Source: Diphasiastrum complanatum
Taxonomy: Eukaryota > Streptophyta > Lycopodiopsida > Lycopodiales > Lycopodiaceae
Assembly: GCA_029204225.1 (NCBI GenBank)
Contig: CM055113.1
Coordinates: 17,644,445 to 17,708,444 of the forward strand
Direction: 5' to 3'
DNA: 64,000 nt
Part shown: positions 47,751 to 60,277 of the stretch, piece after piece
How positions within the stretch are numbered: position 1 is the stretch's first letter
How the letters are laid out: every line of letters starts with the position of its first letter
Notes under the pieces: model-generated
Told to the model about the DNA's origin: nothing
The model's database searches: none
Seen by the model: the letters and a program-made list of their open reading frames with translations, nothing else
Program-made: the position numbers and the translations under genes

Positions 47751-48395
47751 AAGATTCAACTAGTTTCATCACATTTTGCAATATTTTCATATTTGGCATA
47801 TTGAGGCCAAAACGTGTTTTAGACTTAGAGGTTGACTTTTCAAAGTTCATTAGTCTAAATTTCATCTGAATAAACACTTTTTGAAAGTGTGGGAAAGATA
47901 GAATGCGAGTTTGAGTAGATTCAATTTGAATAAGTTGGGTACATTGAATCTAGACCCAAAATTGGTAGGGTTAGCATTTTGGTGGAAAAGCCAAGTGGCC
48001 AAATAGGGTTTGGACCTGCTATAAAAGGATGTAACTCGTGGAGAGAGTCATCTTCTCTCTTCTCTATCTCATTTCATGCTTATACATGGTTCTCTTGGGT
48101 TCTACTATCCATTGGTGCACTATCTTGGTGATTGCTTGCAATTCTTTGTGTAGAATGATCTATATTTGTTATTTTTGGATCCACACGTGTGAAATACAGT
48201 AGCTTGCTGGTTTTGTACGGACAGCAACAGTACATAATCATTTCATTCAAGTTTGATCAAGTTCTATTAGTGTTTGCATCTCAAATTGTGTGTAGATGCT
48301 GATTTTTCTACATTGGTGAAATTGGTAGTGTATTTCTCTTTCTAACCAAAGATCATTCAAGTAGATTGGATCTTAAGGATCTGAAATCTTTCACA
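47746..48395 (+). repeat. 3' LTR of Copia C
   Basis: 650 bp, TGTGAAAGATT to AATCTTTCACA. CACACGTGTG at 48182. Followed directly by the AGCAA duplication and the continuation of Copia A2. Confidence 0.98.
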
Positions 48396-51300
48396 AGCAA
48401 CACCAATGATTCTTGGTGGATTGATAGTGGGGCAAGTTCCCACATGACATATCAAAAGGACATATTCTCCACCTTACTTTCTTACAATGACTTACATAGA
48501 TCAATCTATACTGCAAGTACTCAAGAATGTAAGATAAGTGGAATAGGAACAATTCCCTTGTATGTGGGGTCATCCAAAAGGATGAATCTTGATAATGTTC
48601 TTTATGTTCCTAAGTTAACCAAGAATTTGCTTAGTGTTGGCCACTTAATGGATAATGGCCTAGATGTACAATTTAAGCATGGAGTTTGTTCCATCCTTAG
48701 AAATGATGAATGTATAGCCAAAGGCTTTAAGCAAGGTAGATTGTTTAAGCTTGATGCTAATATTGCAGTGGAGAGTGTTAACTTGGCAAAGGTGGAGCTA
48801 TCAAAGGTGGAACAGTGGCACAAAAGGTTGGGCCACCCCAACTACAAAGCCATGGAATCTATGGCTACAAAGGAACTTGCAGTTGGACTCCCCAAGCATT
48901 TGTCAAAGTGTGGGAAGAGATGTGAAGCATGCAGCCTCTCAAAGGCTCACAAACTACCCTTCTCAAGATCTACATCAAGATCAAACTCTCCTCTTGAACT
49001 CATCCATTCGGATGTTCATAGTTTTTCACATGAGTCTAATGGTGGTGCCAAGTACTATGTAATTTTTATTGATGACTTTTCTAGATTTTGTTGGATGTAC
49101 CTCTTGTCTATCAAATCAATGGTGTTTGAATCTATTGTAAAGTTCAAGACTTTGGTAGAAAATCAACTTAGTACCAAGATTAAGGTATTAAGGAGTGATA
49201 ATGGAGGTGAATATATCTCCAATAAGTTGATTGACTTTTGTAGTTCTAATGGCATAAAGAGGGAGTTGTCATGTCCATACACCCCTCAACAAAATGGAGT
49301 GAGTGAGAGAAGAAATAGATCTCTTTGTGAGTGTGCTAAGGCCTTAAGGCTAGATGCTTCTCTATCCAAACCATTTTGGGGTGAAGCAATAACTTGTGCT
49401 AACTATTTGTGCAATAGATTGCCAAACCAAGCCATTGGAGGAATCACACCATTTGAAGCTCTATTTGGAGAGAAGCCCAATCTCAAGGATCTCAAAGTTT
49501 TTGGATCCACTTGCTATGTACACCAATCCTTGGATAAGATAAGGAAGGATGATGCAACATCCATCAAAGGCATCTTTGTGGGATATGGTGAGAATAGCAA
49601 AGGTTATAGAGTCTTCAATCCCATCACTAGCAAGGTGATAGTGAGTAGGGATGTTATTTTTTATGAAGGACATGCTTGTGATTTGGATGATAATGCTACT
49701 AATCATCTTGATGCCAAGGATCATGCTAGGATGGAGGAGGAGCTTCCAAGTGAAGAAGAACTTGAGGATCCACCTCAAGATGCAAGAACTCCAAGAACTC
49801 CAAGAAGATCTACAAGGGCAAGATCCGAGCCATTGAGGCTCACCTATGATGGTCAAGCTGATCAAAGGGAAGACTCATCATCTTTCACATCTTACACCTT
49901 TCTTACTTCAATGTTAGATGAGCCAACATGCTATGAAGATGCTTGTAAGTCTAAAAGTTGGATGGATGCTATGCAAGTAGAGTATGATGCTCTTATGGGA
50001 TCTTGTGGATCTTCCTCAAGGGAAGAAACCTCTTGATTGCAAGTGGGTGTTTAGATTGAAGTATAATCAAGATGGATCAATAAGCAAGCATAAAGCTAGG
50101 CTTGTTGCCAAAGGTTTTTTACAAACCAAAGGCATTGACTATGATGAGACTTTTGCTCCTGTGGCTAAGCTTGTTACTATCAGGTTGATCATTAGTCTTG
50201 CTACAACCTTCAATTGGGAGCTATTCCAACTTGACTTCACAAATGCATTCCTCAATGGTTATTTGGAGGAAGAGATCTACATGAGGCAACCCGAGGGCTT
50301 CATCAAGGCAAAGAATGAAGGAAAGGTGTGTTTTTTGAAGAAGAGCCTTTATGGGCTCAAGCAAGCACCTAGAGCATGGTACTCTAGGCTAAACTCTTTT
50401 CTCATTTCCATCAATTTTGTAATGAGTGCCTATGATCCATCATTGTATATAAGTTTTCATGATGGCATGATCATTATTCTTGTTTTGTATGTAGATGACA
50501 TTATCTTGAGTGGTAATGATCTAGATGGAATTAGAGATGTAAAAATTGCTTTAGCAAAAGAGTTTAAGATGGTAGATCTCGGCTATTGAGCTTCATTCTT
50601 GGAATAGAGGCTATTAGAGGATGTGATTTTAGCTTCATTTGTCAATCTAAATATGCTACATCCATCCTAGATAGATTTGGAATGAAGAATTGTAAAGGCA
50701 TTGAGACACCAATGGAGCAACATGTAAAAGCATCTATTGGTTGTGATGAACCATCCTTTGAGGACATCACATTATATAGAAGGCTTATTGGCTCCTTGAT
50801 CTATTTAACTATAACTAGACCTGATCTTAGTTATAGTGTTGGAAAGTTAAGCCAATTCATGCAAAGTCCTCTAGTTTCACATTGGAAGATGGCCAAAAGA
50901 GTTCTTAGATACATTTCATTCCCTAAGAATTTTGGTATTTTGTATAGAGGAACTAATCTTGGCTTAAGAGCCTATAGTGACTCGGATTTTGCAGGTGACA
51001 AAGTGGATAGAAGATCAACAAGTGCCTTTGCCACCTTTCTATGTGATGGAGTAGTATCATGGCTTTCCAAAAATCAAGATACCATCTCTCTATCTTCCAC
51101 AGAATCCGAATACAAGGCCTTGACATCAACACGCAAGGAGGTCTTGTGGCTCAAAAGGCTATTGGTGGAGCTTCATATCATGGAGGAGGAGATCCCTATC
51201 ATCTATTGTGACAACCAATCAGCCCAATCACTTGCAACTAATCCTACATTCCATGCAGGGAGCAAACACATCAAAATTGCTCATCATTTCGTGAGGGAAA

Positions 51301-51503
51301 AAGTGCAAGCTAAAGAGATCAAGCTCCAACACGTGCCATCATCAAGTTGCTTGGCTGATTTGTTTACTAAACCTTTACCTAAAGATTCATTTGTCAAGCT
51401 TAGATCTTCAATTGGAGTTATTGATAAAAGCATTGTGATCTCCAAGGCTAGATTTGAGGAGGAGTGTGAAAAATTGCCTACATTGGCAAATCTAGCCATG
51501 TAG
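48396..51503 (+). pseudogene. Copia A2 pol, 3' part after the nested insertion
   Basis: Collinear with Copia A from SNTNDSWWIDSGASS onward. Protease D-S-G, pre-integrase, integrase (SDVHSF, RSDNGGEY, GVSERRNR), RT (YVDDI, about 50491) and RNase H (SDSDFAGD, STESEYKAL, YCDNQSA) are all present. Two lesions break it: a deletion of about 14 bp near 49996, at the integrase-RT junction, and a one-base deletion near 50582, after KMVDLG. As in A, the stop lies in the LTR (about 51503). Inactive because of these, the gag frameshift and the nested element. Confidence 0.95.
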
Positions 51504-52151
51504 AATATTGTACATTTTGTCAATATTGTTTGTTGGTTACTTCATTGGCCAAAGTGCCACTTGTACATACACACCTAAAGTAGGTTACCACGAGTCAAGA
51601 GGAGTGGTTGTGTCTATTTGGTAGTGATTCCTACTTTGTAGGATCTAGACCATGATTTATGATGAGATTTGTACCTACCATGCACCTACCAAGCATGACT
51701 CTTGGATCTAGGCTAGGGCTTTCACATTAGGGCATGAAAGTGGAGTCTAATTCCTTATTACATGCTGGATTTTCACCTAACTTTGCAAAGGAAGTGTGTT
51801 TTACTATGTATTCCCATTCTCCATAGTGAGAAGATAGAAACTTTTTGGAGCCTCAAGGAGAAACTCGAGTTTCCTCTCATTGTATGGTGATTACTCTATT
51901 TTTCCAATGAAACCCAGCTTTGGCACTTTGTAAACCCTGTCCACAGGCCGTACTACAGCCTTATTTCCACACGTGTGGAGTTGCATTATACTAATTGATC
52001 AATGCTTTGATTGTCTCTACTTGTTTCCAAGCTGCTAAACTAGATCTTGCTTTCTGATGACTAGTTTCTGATAGATTGTTTAACAAGCATACAATCACCT
52101 TGTGGATCATTCAAAGATCCATTTATGGTCCTTAGTATTGTACTTTTCACA
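51465..52151 (+). repeat. 3' LTR of Copia A2
   Basis: 687 bp, preceded by the polypurine tract GAGGAGGAG. CACACGTGTG at 51968. Followed by the GTGTA duplication at 52152-52156. Confidence 0.97.
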
Positions 52152-53303
52152 GTGTACACAATACAGTGTCGCCGTTGAAGAGAGCTTCGGGAGAAGAGTA
52201 GTCTTCTGAGAGTTCGGGGTTTACGGCAGGTTGTAGACGGAAAGTAAAGCACTGGTGCATGGTTTCTAGTTTACAGAAGCTTACCAAGCTCAACAAAGGG
52301 CTTATTAGCCTGTGCATAGCATCAGACAAAAAAAAATTTGGTGGAAAATTGACAATTTTGAAGCCAATTGAAAATTGAATCCGGTTTGGAGTTGCGGTCT
52401 TCTGCAAATAACTGGTGATTTCTTCGTTGTTTGTGTTTTGTTTTGGATGTCGTAAAGACAGGAAGGAAGCTAATCATACTGTCAATCAGCCATGGAGAGA
52501 TTGAAAGCTTTGTGTTAGAGATTTGTCTATAGATAGATAACCTAGCAGATTTGCGGTAAAAAGTAAGAAAAGACCACTTTTTCAAGTTGAGCAAAAATCA
52601 TCGTTTCTCCATGGAATTACATGTTTGAACATTCTGTAGACTTGGAATCAGTAGGGCAAACCAACTCCAGGCCTCATATTGCACTTAAATTGATTCAAAA
52701 TCGAGTTTGATCAGGCTGAAATTGGCCAAGGTAGGCACGGCCGTAGACAGGGAGGAGAGCGTGGCTTGCGCGCGTCCAACTGTGCTGAAAATATAGTGGC
52801 CCAAAGGAGTTAGCGTCTCCAGGAGACAAGTTTGGCGTGCGGGAAAGCTGGTGACCATAGGATAAGTTCCTACAAGAATCAACATATCAGATCGCGAGTT
52901 GAAGATTGAACTAAAACTGAAAGAGAGCCCTCTTGGTGTCTACATCTGTTTGCCACTCGTACTGTGATTCGATCTTGGGCCAATTCCTTGTGTTGATCAT
53001 GATTTTGTCCAGGGGGTACCACACTCCGCCCATTTAGATCTTTGGGGGTAGGGGAGGTAGTGGGTGTTGACCTGTAGCTGCTTGAGATTGGTAACGTATG
53101 CCTTGATGGCCATGGGATCTCTTTCAAATAGTATTTTTTTCCATGCTGCTAAGCGCCTAAGGTTGGAATATAGGCCAACTCATTGCCTTTTATCTGCTTT
53201 ATTGTCACTGAGAGTTGCCAGACGTCGCGCGAGCATGTGGGAATTGCGCCACATAGGTTGGCTTCCTAAACTAAACCACTAACGGAGATCGATCTCAAGT
53301 GGA
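52152..53303. other. Unrecognised sequence right of Copia A2
   Basis: It continues the sequence interrupted by A2. 52690-53130 is GC-richer than its surroundings and has overlapping minus-strand open frames (52685-52885 and 52879-53127), with an AG/GT-like junction near 53074. This could be host exon debris, but I recognise no family and the frames do not join cleanly. Confidence 0.3.
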
Positions 53304-53603
53304 GCTACTGCCAGTCATGCGAGGGTTGGTTCCCACTGGTTTTGGAGAAAACAGATTCTGATGCGAGTTTTGTCTCTTTTCTCTCCAAAATATAGATTTG
53401 AGTATTTTTTGGGTTTTTCAAGGTTTTTGGCTGGATGCCAAGCCCTTAGAGGCTGTTTAGGACCTCCTCTATCCTCTCACACCTCCTCCAGTAGCTGTGA
53501 ATAGTCCAAGCACACGAAAATATAGAAAACAAGCTAACTCTACTCAAAATCCACCTAAAAATACTCTAAAAAAAACAAAAACAACTAAACTAGTTAGTGA
53601 AAA
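53304..53603 (-). mobile_element. Leader-like sequence of a minus-strand LTR element
   Basis: Reading leftward from the primer site at 53625, this AT-rich, T-run-containing stretch occupies the position of a retroelement leader. No gag follows before unrelated sequence. Confidence 0.35.
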
Positions 53604-53625
53604 CCTATCCCCGGCAATGGCACCA
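53604..53625 (-). other. Primer-binding site, tRNA-Asp type
   Basis: On the minus strand TGGTGCCATTGCCGGGGAT matches the tRNA-Asp primer-site consensus with two changes (T for C, A for G). It starts one base after the LTR end. Confidence 0.75.
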
Positions 53626-53626
53626 C

Positions 53627-54402
53627 TGTAGGCATGTAGATTTAGTTGGTGGGCAGCCCTTCCGCCTATATAAGAGGGTTAAAACACTTGGATAGGAGCC
53701 TAACTATGCTAAGATGCAACTTTTAGTTGATCTACTTTTTCCCTTAACTCTACTCACCTTTAACACTACTCCCACTAACTCTACTCCTCAAAACTACTCC
53801 CACTAAACTCTACTCCTCTAAACTATCAACATAATTTTGGGTGAAATGGGAAGAGAAGAATAGAAGAGATAGAGAGGCAAAGAGAGGGGGAGAGAGTGAG
53901 AGTGAGAGTGGAGGTTAGCTCACTTGCTCATATTACTTGCTAAAGGAAAAACATAAACTATGGAACCAAGAAAGCATGAACTTGGAAGCCTCCTTCTCAT
54001 TAAGCATGAAAATATGGAACAAGAGGTGTCTTTTTATCAATGAGGAAGGCCCTCGCCCCAAAATCTTATTGGCTACTCCTAAAAATATGTGAACTGATCT
54101 TGACCATCTGTCTTGGACCCAATCTAATCCAAGGGTCTTAAATAAGTACATTGAATTCACATGATACATGTGAGTCTCAATTTGGACCCAACTTTGAAAG
54201 TTTGAGACTAAGTTTATTAACTTGACATTGTGGCCTCAAGTTTTATATTATTAACACTAAGGCCCAAGTCTTTTATTCTATATACAACTTAACTTGCGTG
54301 CTCATTGGGCCATGGGCTTATACGCGTAGGATGCCACGACCCTTGCAATTATTTCTACTTCCGATTTTTTTTATTTACAGTATGTTGGGAATACTCCCAA
54401 CA
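53627..54402 (-). repeat. LTR, about 776 bp, of a Gypsy-like element
   Basis: On the minus strand it starts TGTTGGGAGTATTCCCAACA (itself a near-perfect palindrome) and ends CATGCCTACA before the primer site. A CTATATAAG word lies at 53667 on the plus strand. No second LTR was found, so the element is a 5'-end fragment. Confidence 0.6.
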
Positions 54403-54653
54403 TCTTGCTCTTACTAGATCCAAGAGCATACACTTGATGACTCAACCACTTGCTTTCTAAGTAATTTGAAAACATATCTAAGCCATGAATGACAAGTAAT
54501 ATGTCCATACTAGAGACATGATACAAGACAATCATTACCTCACTCCAACTATGCGATGCAGAAATCTCATAAAAGAAAGATGGTATATCAAGTAATGAAA
54601 GAGAAGGATGATAGAATATTTTGGAGTGAATACCACCTGAAACTTGCCACTCT
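54403..54653. other. No recognisable feature
   Basis: A minus-strand open frame (54371-54676) crosses the LTR border and shows no domain that I recognise. It may be further decayed Copia sequence. Confidence 0.3.
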
Positions 54654-55320
54654 TTACCATGAACTTTGAGCCACAAAGAGTTTTGGTAGATTTGAGAATC
54701 CTACCATCATCCTCTTGATTGAGATTACATCCTCCTTACTCCTTATGTACAAAGGAATATTGGCAAAGAAAATGGATCTAAAGATCCCCAAAGTATCAAC
54801 TATTGCAATCTTCATATCAAGCACTTTTGATAAGAGGTACCTCCAATTGAAGTCTTTAAGCAAGAAGTCACATGACATAGCACTATCTTTGCTTCTAAAT
54901 GATGAAATGAAATCATTCAAATGAACAAGGTAAGAGAATTGATGAGAAGTAGACCTCCTTGGCAATAACTCTCCATGTGCTTTTGCCAAAGCACTATCTT
55001 CATGAGCTTCACCATCTTGGAACATAGATTGAGGTAGATCACTTGCCTCTTCCTTGAGATGATCCAAGCTCTTCTGGGCCACACTTCCACAAGGATTAGC
55101 ATCAATTTTGAAAAGCTTACCACAACTAGTCCCTCTCGCTACCTTATCATCATTGTTCTTCTTGAAACAATTAGAAGCAAAATGCCCCTTCTTACCACAA
55201 AGGAAGCACTTCTTGTTGGATTTGCAAATTGTTGATGTTTGTGATGACTCTTCATCACTCACCTCCTTTGACTTGTCCTTCATGAAATGTTGATGTTGCT
55301 CTTTGTCCCTTTCTCTTGGC
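54654..55320 (-). pseudogene. Scrambled Copia gag-integrase remnant
   Basis: A 209-codon minus-strand frame contains a perfect zinc knuckle CFLCGKKGHFASNC. It is followed almost directly by a pre-integrase piece (GKLFKIDANPCG) and an integrase-leading piece resembling SKAHGKLLPRRSTS and LVHLNDF. The protease and other parts have been lost in frame-preserving deletions. The frame is probably open by chance. Family close to A/D but not identical. Confidence 0.7.
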
Positions 55321-55394
55321 TTGTCCTTTGTGAAGTATGCATTCTTGGTACACCCTGGCTATAGATGGCAGGTGTTGTACAAGATTGGAAAAGA
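55321..55394. other. Junction between Copia remnant and Gypsy pol
   Basis: Short unassigned sequence. No LTR or duplication recognised at either side. Confidence 0.3.
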
Positions 55395-58300
55395 AGTAAG
55401 ATAACCTTTGGCAATAACAAAAAATGGGTCACGGTTGACTCAACTGGACATATAAAGCCAACCAAGGTTTACAATTATTGGTCATCAACAACTTATGACG
55501 AATAAGATAGTGTCCCGACCCAACCAAAAGGCCACTATACGAGATCAACCGACATTATTAATTGGAGTCAAGCACTGGCCACTGTGGACTGTGCTGATTC
55601 TAACAGATGTCGTATCAAAACCACTGTAGAGGATGTGTATATTCTATCATCTTCTACAGACATTGATACACCCATCATTCCACTTATGATGATTGACCCT
55701 GTTCCTATATCTTGGTGCCCAGGAGAACCTAGCGTCCCTACCACCCATGTTTTGGAAGAAGGTATTCTTTCCATGAATGATGTTGACATGATGGATGAAC
55801 ATGTACTCCTTTATTTAGATAACAATCGTAATCCGTTGAAATCTTTCCCACAAGAAATCAAATCGCTAGGGCCTTTCGCTCATGTGCAAATGATCTCCAA
55901 AGTATCCAACACACAAACATATAGGCCCAAGCCCAAAGTATACACATGGGACGTGTATCCAGACGAAGTCTGGGATACAATAGATGGCGACATGATAGGC
56001 GAGGCAACAGCACCGCCCCATCAACAACCTCGAAAACCTCGATTACAAAAAACTAAAATTATTGATACAAAATTAACCGAGCATCAAAAATAGATGAGTG
56101 AGAAGTCTTAAGCAACCATTAAGCCCTTGTCTAAAGAGACAGAAACCAAACAATCAGACCAATCCTCCACGTCTGGCAGTGTCTCAATGCAAATGATATC
56201 CAAAGTTCCTGAAAACTTTGTGGAACCACCCTTTGATCCCCCACAAAAGTTTAAAGGCTTCACATTGAATGACGTTGTTATCCAGTTACCACAGCCACAC
56301 CGGGAATCCATGTAAAGTTTTCACTCCATTGAAGGACCCGCTAAAACAATCTCGTTAAACCTTAAAGATCATGATGAGGAGATGGATCGAATAGTTCATG
56401 TTGGTGCACACCTTTCGTCAGATCAATTTTCTGATCTGGAAACTTTACTTTGCAAATATAGAGATGTATTTGCATGGAATTATATCCAGATGAAAGAGGT
56501 CTCGTCTGAAATAGCGCTCCATATGATTCCTTTGGAGGAGTACGCTAAGCCTATTCAGGCTAAGCCGTACTGAAGGAACCCTGTGTATTGTGAGCAGATC
56601 AATGAAGATATTAAGAAATTGTTGGATGCTGGATTCATCTATGAAGTCCAACATACTGATTGGGTATCACCCATTGTGATAGTACCCAAGAAAAATGGAA
56701 AGCTTCGTATCTACGTTGATCTAAAGAATCTTAACGCGGTTACGAAAAAAGACCATTTTCCCTTACCCTTACTACACAAATCCTTGAGAAAATGGCAGGA
56801 GCTGAAGCTTTCAGCTTCCTAGACGGTTTCAGTGGCTATTTCCTAATCCAAATAGCCCCCGAAGATAGACAGAAGACAACCTTTGCAACAAGGCTTTTGG
56901 CCTATGTAACGCCCCTTCGACATTTCAACGTGTTATGCAAATGGCATTTCAAGACCTGTTACACTTAATCGTCGAGATTTATCTCGATGATTTGGGTATA
57001 CATTCTTCCGCCGACAATCACATCGAAGCATTAGAAAAAATCTTCATTTGCTACCGTAGGTTTGGAATTTCACTCAACCCTGATAAGTGTCACCCATGGG
57101 GTAGTACCCGGACATATCATTTCAAAGGATGGTATTTCTATCGATCCTTCAAAGACCAAGGTAATAGTTGAAATGCCCTTACTTGCAACAGTAAAAGTAG
57201 TTTATGTATTCCTAGTTCACACTAATTATTTTCGCATCTTTATAATCGATTATGTCGGCAAGGCCTGACTCATTTATTTAGTTGTGGTAGATCTTCAATG
57301 GACCGAAGAACACATTAAAGCCTTTGAGGAGTTAAAAACAGCCCTTACAACAGCACCCATACTTTGTTCCCCAGACTACATGAAAGAGTTCCATGTGCAT
57401 ACTGACACAAGTAAGTATGTCATTGGAGGTCTTCTTGCACAATCAGGCGAGTATGGCAAAGATTTTTCGATACGGTTCTTGAGCAGGCATCTTATGCATG
57501 CTGAAGTAAACTAGACCACAACCAAAAGAGAAGTGTTGGCTATGGTCTATGCATACAACAACTCCGACATTACTTACTAGGCCAAACCTTTGCCTTCTAT
57601 ACCGACCATCAAGCCTTGTTTTATATTGTTAATAAATCTTGTAAAATAAGACGAATAGCTCAACGGTTATTAATACTAGAGAAATTTAATTTTCGAGTAG
57701 TCGTTCGGAAAAGAACCCAACATTTCATGGTGGATCACCTTTCCCGACTCCCTAATGCTGAAAAAGCAACTGCACCAGTCAATGATGATCTTCCTGATGT
57801 AGGTCTTTTTCAGATTGATGCTACACCATTATGGGCTAAGGAGATCACTCAGTTCCTAACAACAGACAGACTCAAAGAAGGCCTGAATATAGTTGCAAAA
57901 AGAAAATTTTTGCTTAAAGCAACGCCCTTTCAACTAATAGCAGAACAACTATACAAAAGGGACATTGACGGTATCTTCCGACGATGCGCTTATGAATCTG
58001 AGATATGGTCTGTCATATCTCAGGCTCATGAGGGCATTAGCGGTGGTCACTTCTCTGCTGAAGCAACAAGTTTATTCTTCGAGAAGGCTTATGGTGGCCA
58101 TCGTTATTTAAAGACACATTTGTTGTCATTAAAACATGTGATGTCTGCCAGTGAGCCAAGAAAAATACGAAAGCAGACTTCACACCCTTGACTCCCATTA
58201 TAGAAGGCAAAGCCTTCCATAAATGGGGAATCGACTTTGTTGGACCAATCAGCCCAGTTGTGAAACACACCCAAGTCCATTATATCCTAATAGCCACAGA

Positions 58301-58702
58301 TTATACCACTAAATGGGTTGAGGCTCGGGCAACAAAGGACGCCAATGTAAAGACTGTAGCACATTTTGTTTATAAAAACATTATTACACGTTTTGGCTAT
58401 TTGATTGAGCTAGTTAGTAATCGCGGCACACACTTCTTAAAAGCCGTCATTGATAATTTGCTACGCCATTACCTTGTAGTTCACCGAAAGAGTACACCGT
58501 ACTATCCTAGGTGTAATGGCCAGGCCGAGTCCACTAACAAGACAATTTGTAAGATATTGACAAAGATAGTAGAGACAAGTCGTTCCAATTTAGAAATGAA
58601 ACTCTTCTCAGCTATCTGGGCTTACCGCACAACTCCAAAGAAAACCACTGGGTGGGTTACCCCATTCCATCTAGTGTATGGTCAAGAGGTGGTAATGCCT
58701 AT
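55395..58702 (+). pseudogene. Decayed Ty3/Gypsy pol: spacer, RT, RNase H, integrase core
   Basis: The order is Gypsy-type (RT and RNase H before integrase). A 169-codon linker frame (55584-56093) has no clear domain. RT starts around 56382 (FAWNY, then SPIVIVPKKNGK and RIYVDLKNLNAVT), continues in another frame with FLDGFSGYFLIQIAPEDR, and has its catalytic box as YLDDL (about 56983). RNase H is at 57284-57640 (HVHTDTSKY; acid retained), with ADHLSR-like MVDHLSRL at about 57727. The integrase zinc-binding part is near 58030, and the core begins WGIDFVGP at about 58223. The second catalytic Asp reads Asn (VSNRGTHF), and Glu remains in GQAEST. Stops and frameshifts are frequent. Domain content fits an Athila/Tat-like lineage. 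Confidence 0.85.
58698..58702. repeat. Target-site duplication CCTAT, left copy
   Basis: CCTAT inside the integrase coding sequence, repeated at 60278-60282 after a 1575-bp insertion. Confidence 0.85.
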
Positions 58703-60277
58703 TGTTTGCGGGAAAAAAGACCCCTTTTTCAAGTTATTTTTGACGGAAAATCATCGCCACGCGTTGTTACGCCAATGTGGAATTGCTTAAATTTGATGCA
58801 TAAATGGCCCATTATAGCCGGTTGCACTTTTATTAAAACTCTATTTATTTATTGATTTATGTTGGACTTAAATTTATTTAAGAGGCCTATGTCCCTAGTT
58901 CTCGGGTTTGTCGGGTCTAGAGGTGCCAGTTCATCTTGAAAACCACTTAAATGGCAGTTTATTTACCGTAGGCCACTTTAGTGATTTAAAAGCAGTTTTG
59001 GGTGCCCATTCACAAAAAGGTGCACCTCTTTGGGCCTCAGCCCTCTCTAGCATTAGAAGGGGCCAGCCTCTACATAACACCATTATTCATCTTCTTGGAG
59101 AGAGAGAAGGAAGGAGAAGAAGCTGTTGTGCTTGGTGCCTCCACTCACAGCCTATCTTTCCATCTGTGCCCATCTCATGTTGTCTTGACCTGTTGAGGGC
59201 CGTGCTATCTACCTTTAGATCGCTGCTTTGTAGGTGATTTTCCTTCACCAACAGCCTGCCTCTTGCACACTATTGTGGCTCATTCTCCCAGCCCTACCTC
59301 TGCCTATGCCTTCTTCCAATCTGCGGCTCCCTTCATGCCTTGACCTCTCATCAACGACCCTGGTGCATGATGGAAGAAGAAGCATGGTCTCCTCCTAAAG
59401 GATGATAGTTTTAACTTTAACTCGACACCGTGACTCAAAAGTAGAAGTTATACACTTGTCTGTTCATTCTGAGCCCTTGTGTGAAAAGAAGAAACTCTTT
59501 CCTATTGTGGGCGATTGTCCTCCCTATACTCTTGTGTTGTGACCATTCCATATTCTTATGCTTGGGTATTTAGTGATCCTACTTTATTATATATATATAC
59601 TAAGCATGAGTTAGTTGCAATGTACATTGATAAAATAGCTAAGCTATAACAATCTCAAAGTATTGGGACGATGATGCAATGAAGGATACATGGTTCACTG
59701 CACCTTGTACCTTCCAATTGATGCAAGCATATAACTAAGGCATTTCATATGGATGAACCATTCTGTCCATTTTGGTGATCCAAATGACTTTCCATCATCA
59801 ACATTCATAAAGGAGCATTATTCATACCTTCAAAAGTGCTGATTTTCTCAAGTTAATCTCTCGTCAATAACCTGCATGCGGGTTCGATTAAAAACCCCAC
59901 TGGCAACCCTTTTTTTGGTTGATCATCGTTGTCCGAATTATGGCTAATCAAAATCTAACCCTATTATACCTCACTCGTTGAGTGAATTTTAGCTCATTTA
60001 CGAGTCATGCTTGTATGTCCTATCGGTATCTCAAAAGCCAGAGCTTACACGCGTGATCTCTTGTCCATTTCAAAGTTTTTTAGGCTATCTGAAAATTGTA
60101 GTCCAACCGTTAGGAATTTGCCTTGCTGATTGCCATTGAAAGTGCTTGTGATCATGAACAGCCTTATTTTCGACTCCATACCCAATGGAGCTTGAGCTGT
60201 AATTGTGGTACAGACCAACTTCCATTAGCATTTTCTTAGATTGGCAGTCTATTTGGGGGTCGTTTTATAATCCTTCA
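58703..60277. mobile_element. 1575-bp insertion, probable solo LTR
   Basis: It begins TGTTTGCGGG, ends ATCCTTCA (so 5'-TG...CA-3'), and is flanked by a perfect CCTAT duplication. The outer 22 bases of the two ends are imperfect inverted repeats, including GACCCC at positions 17-22 of each. No coding domain; a (TA)n run at 59588-59600. The size fits an Athila/Tat-type LTR, and a solo LTR is the simplest reading. A non-autonomous element is the alternative. Orientation unknown. Confidence 0.7.
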
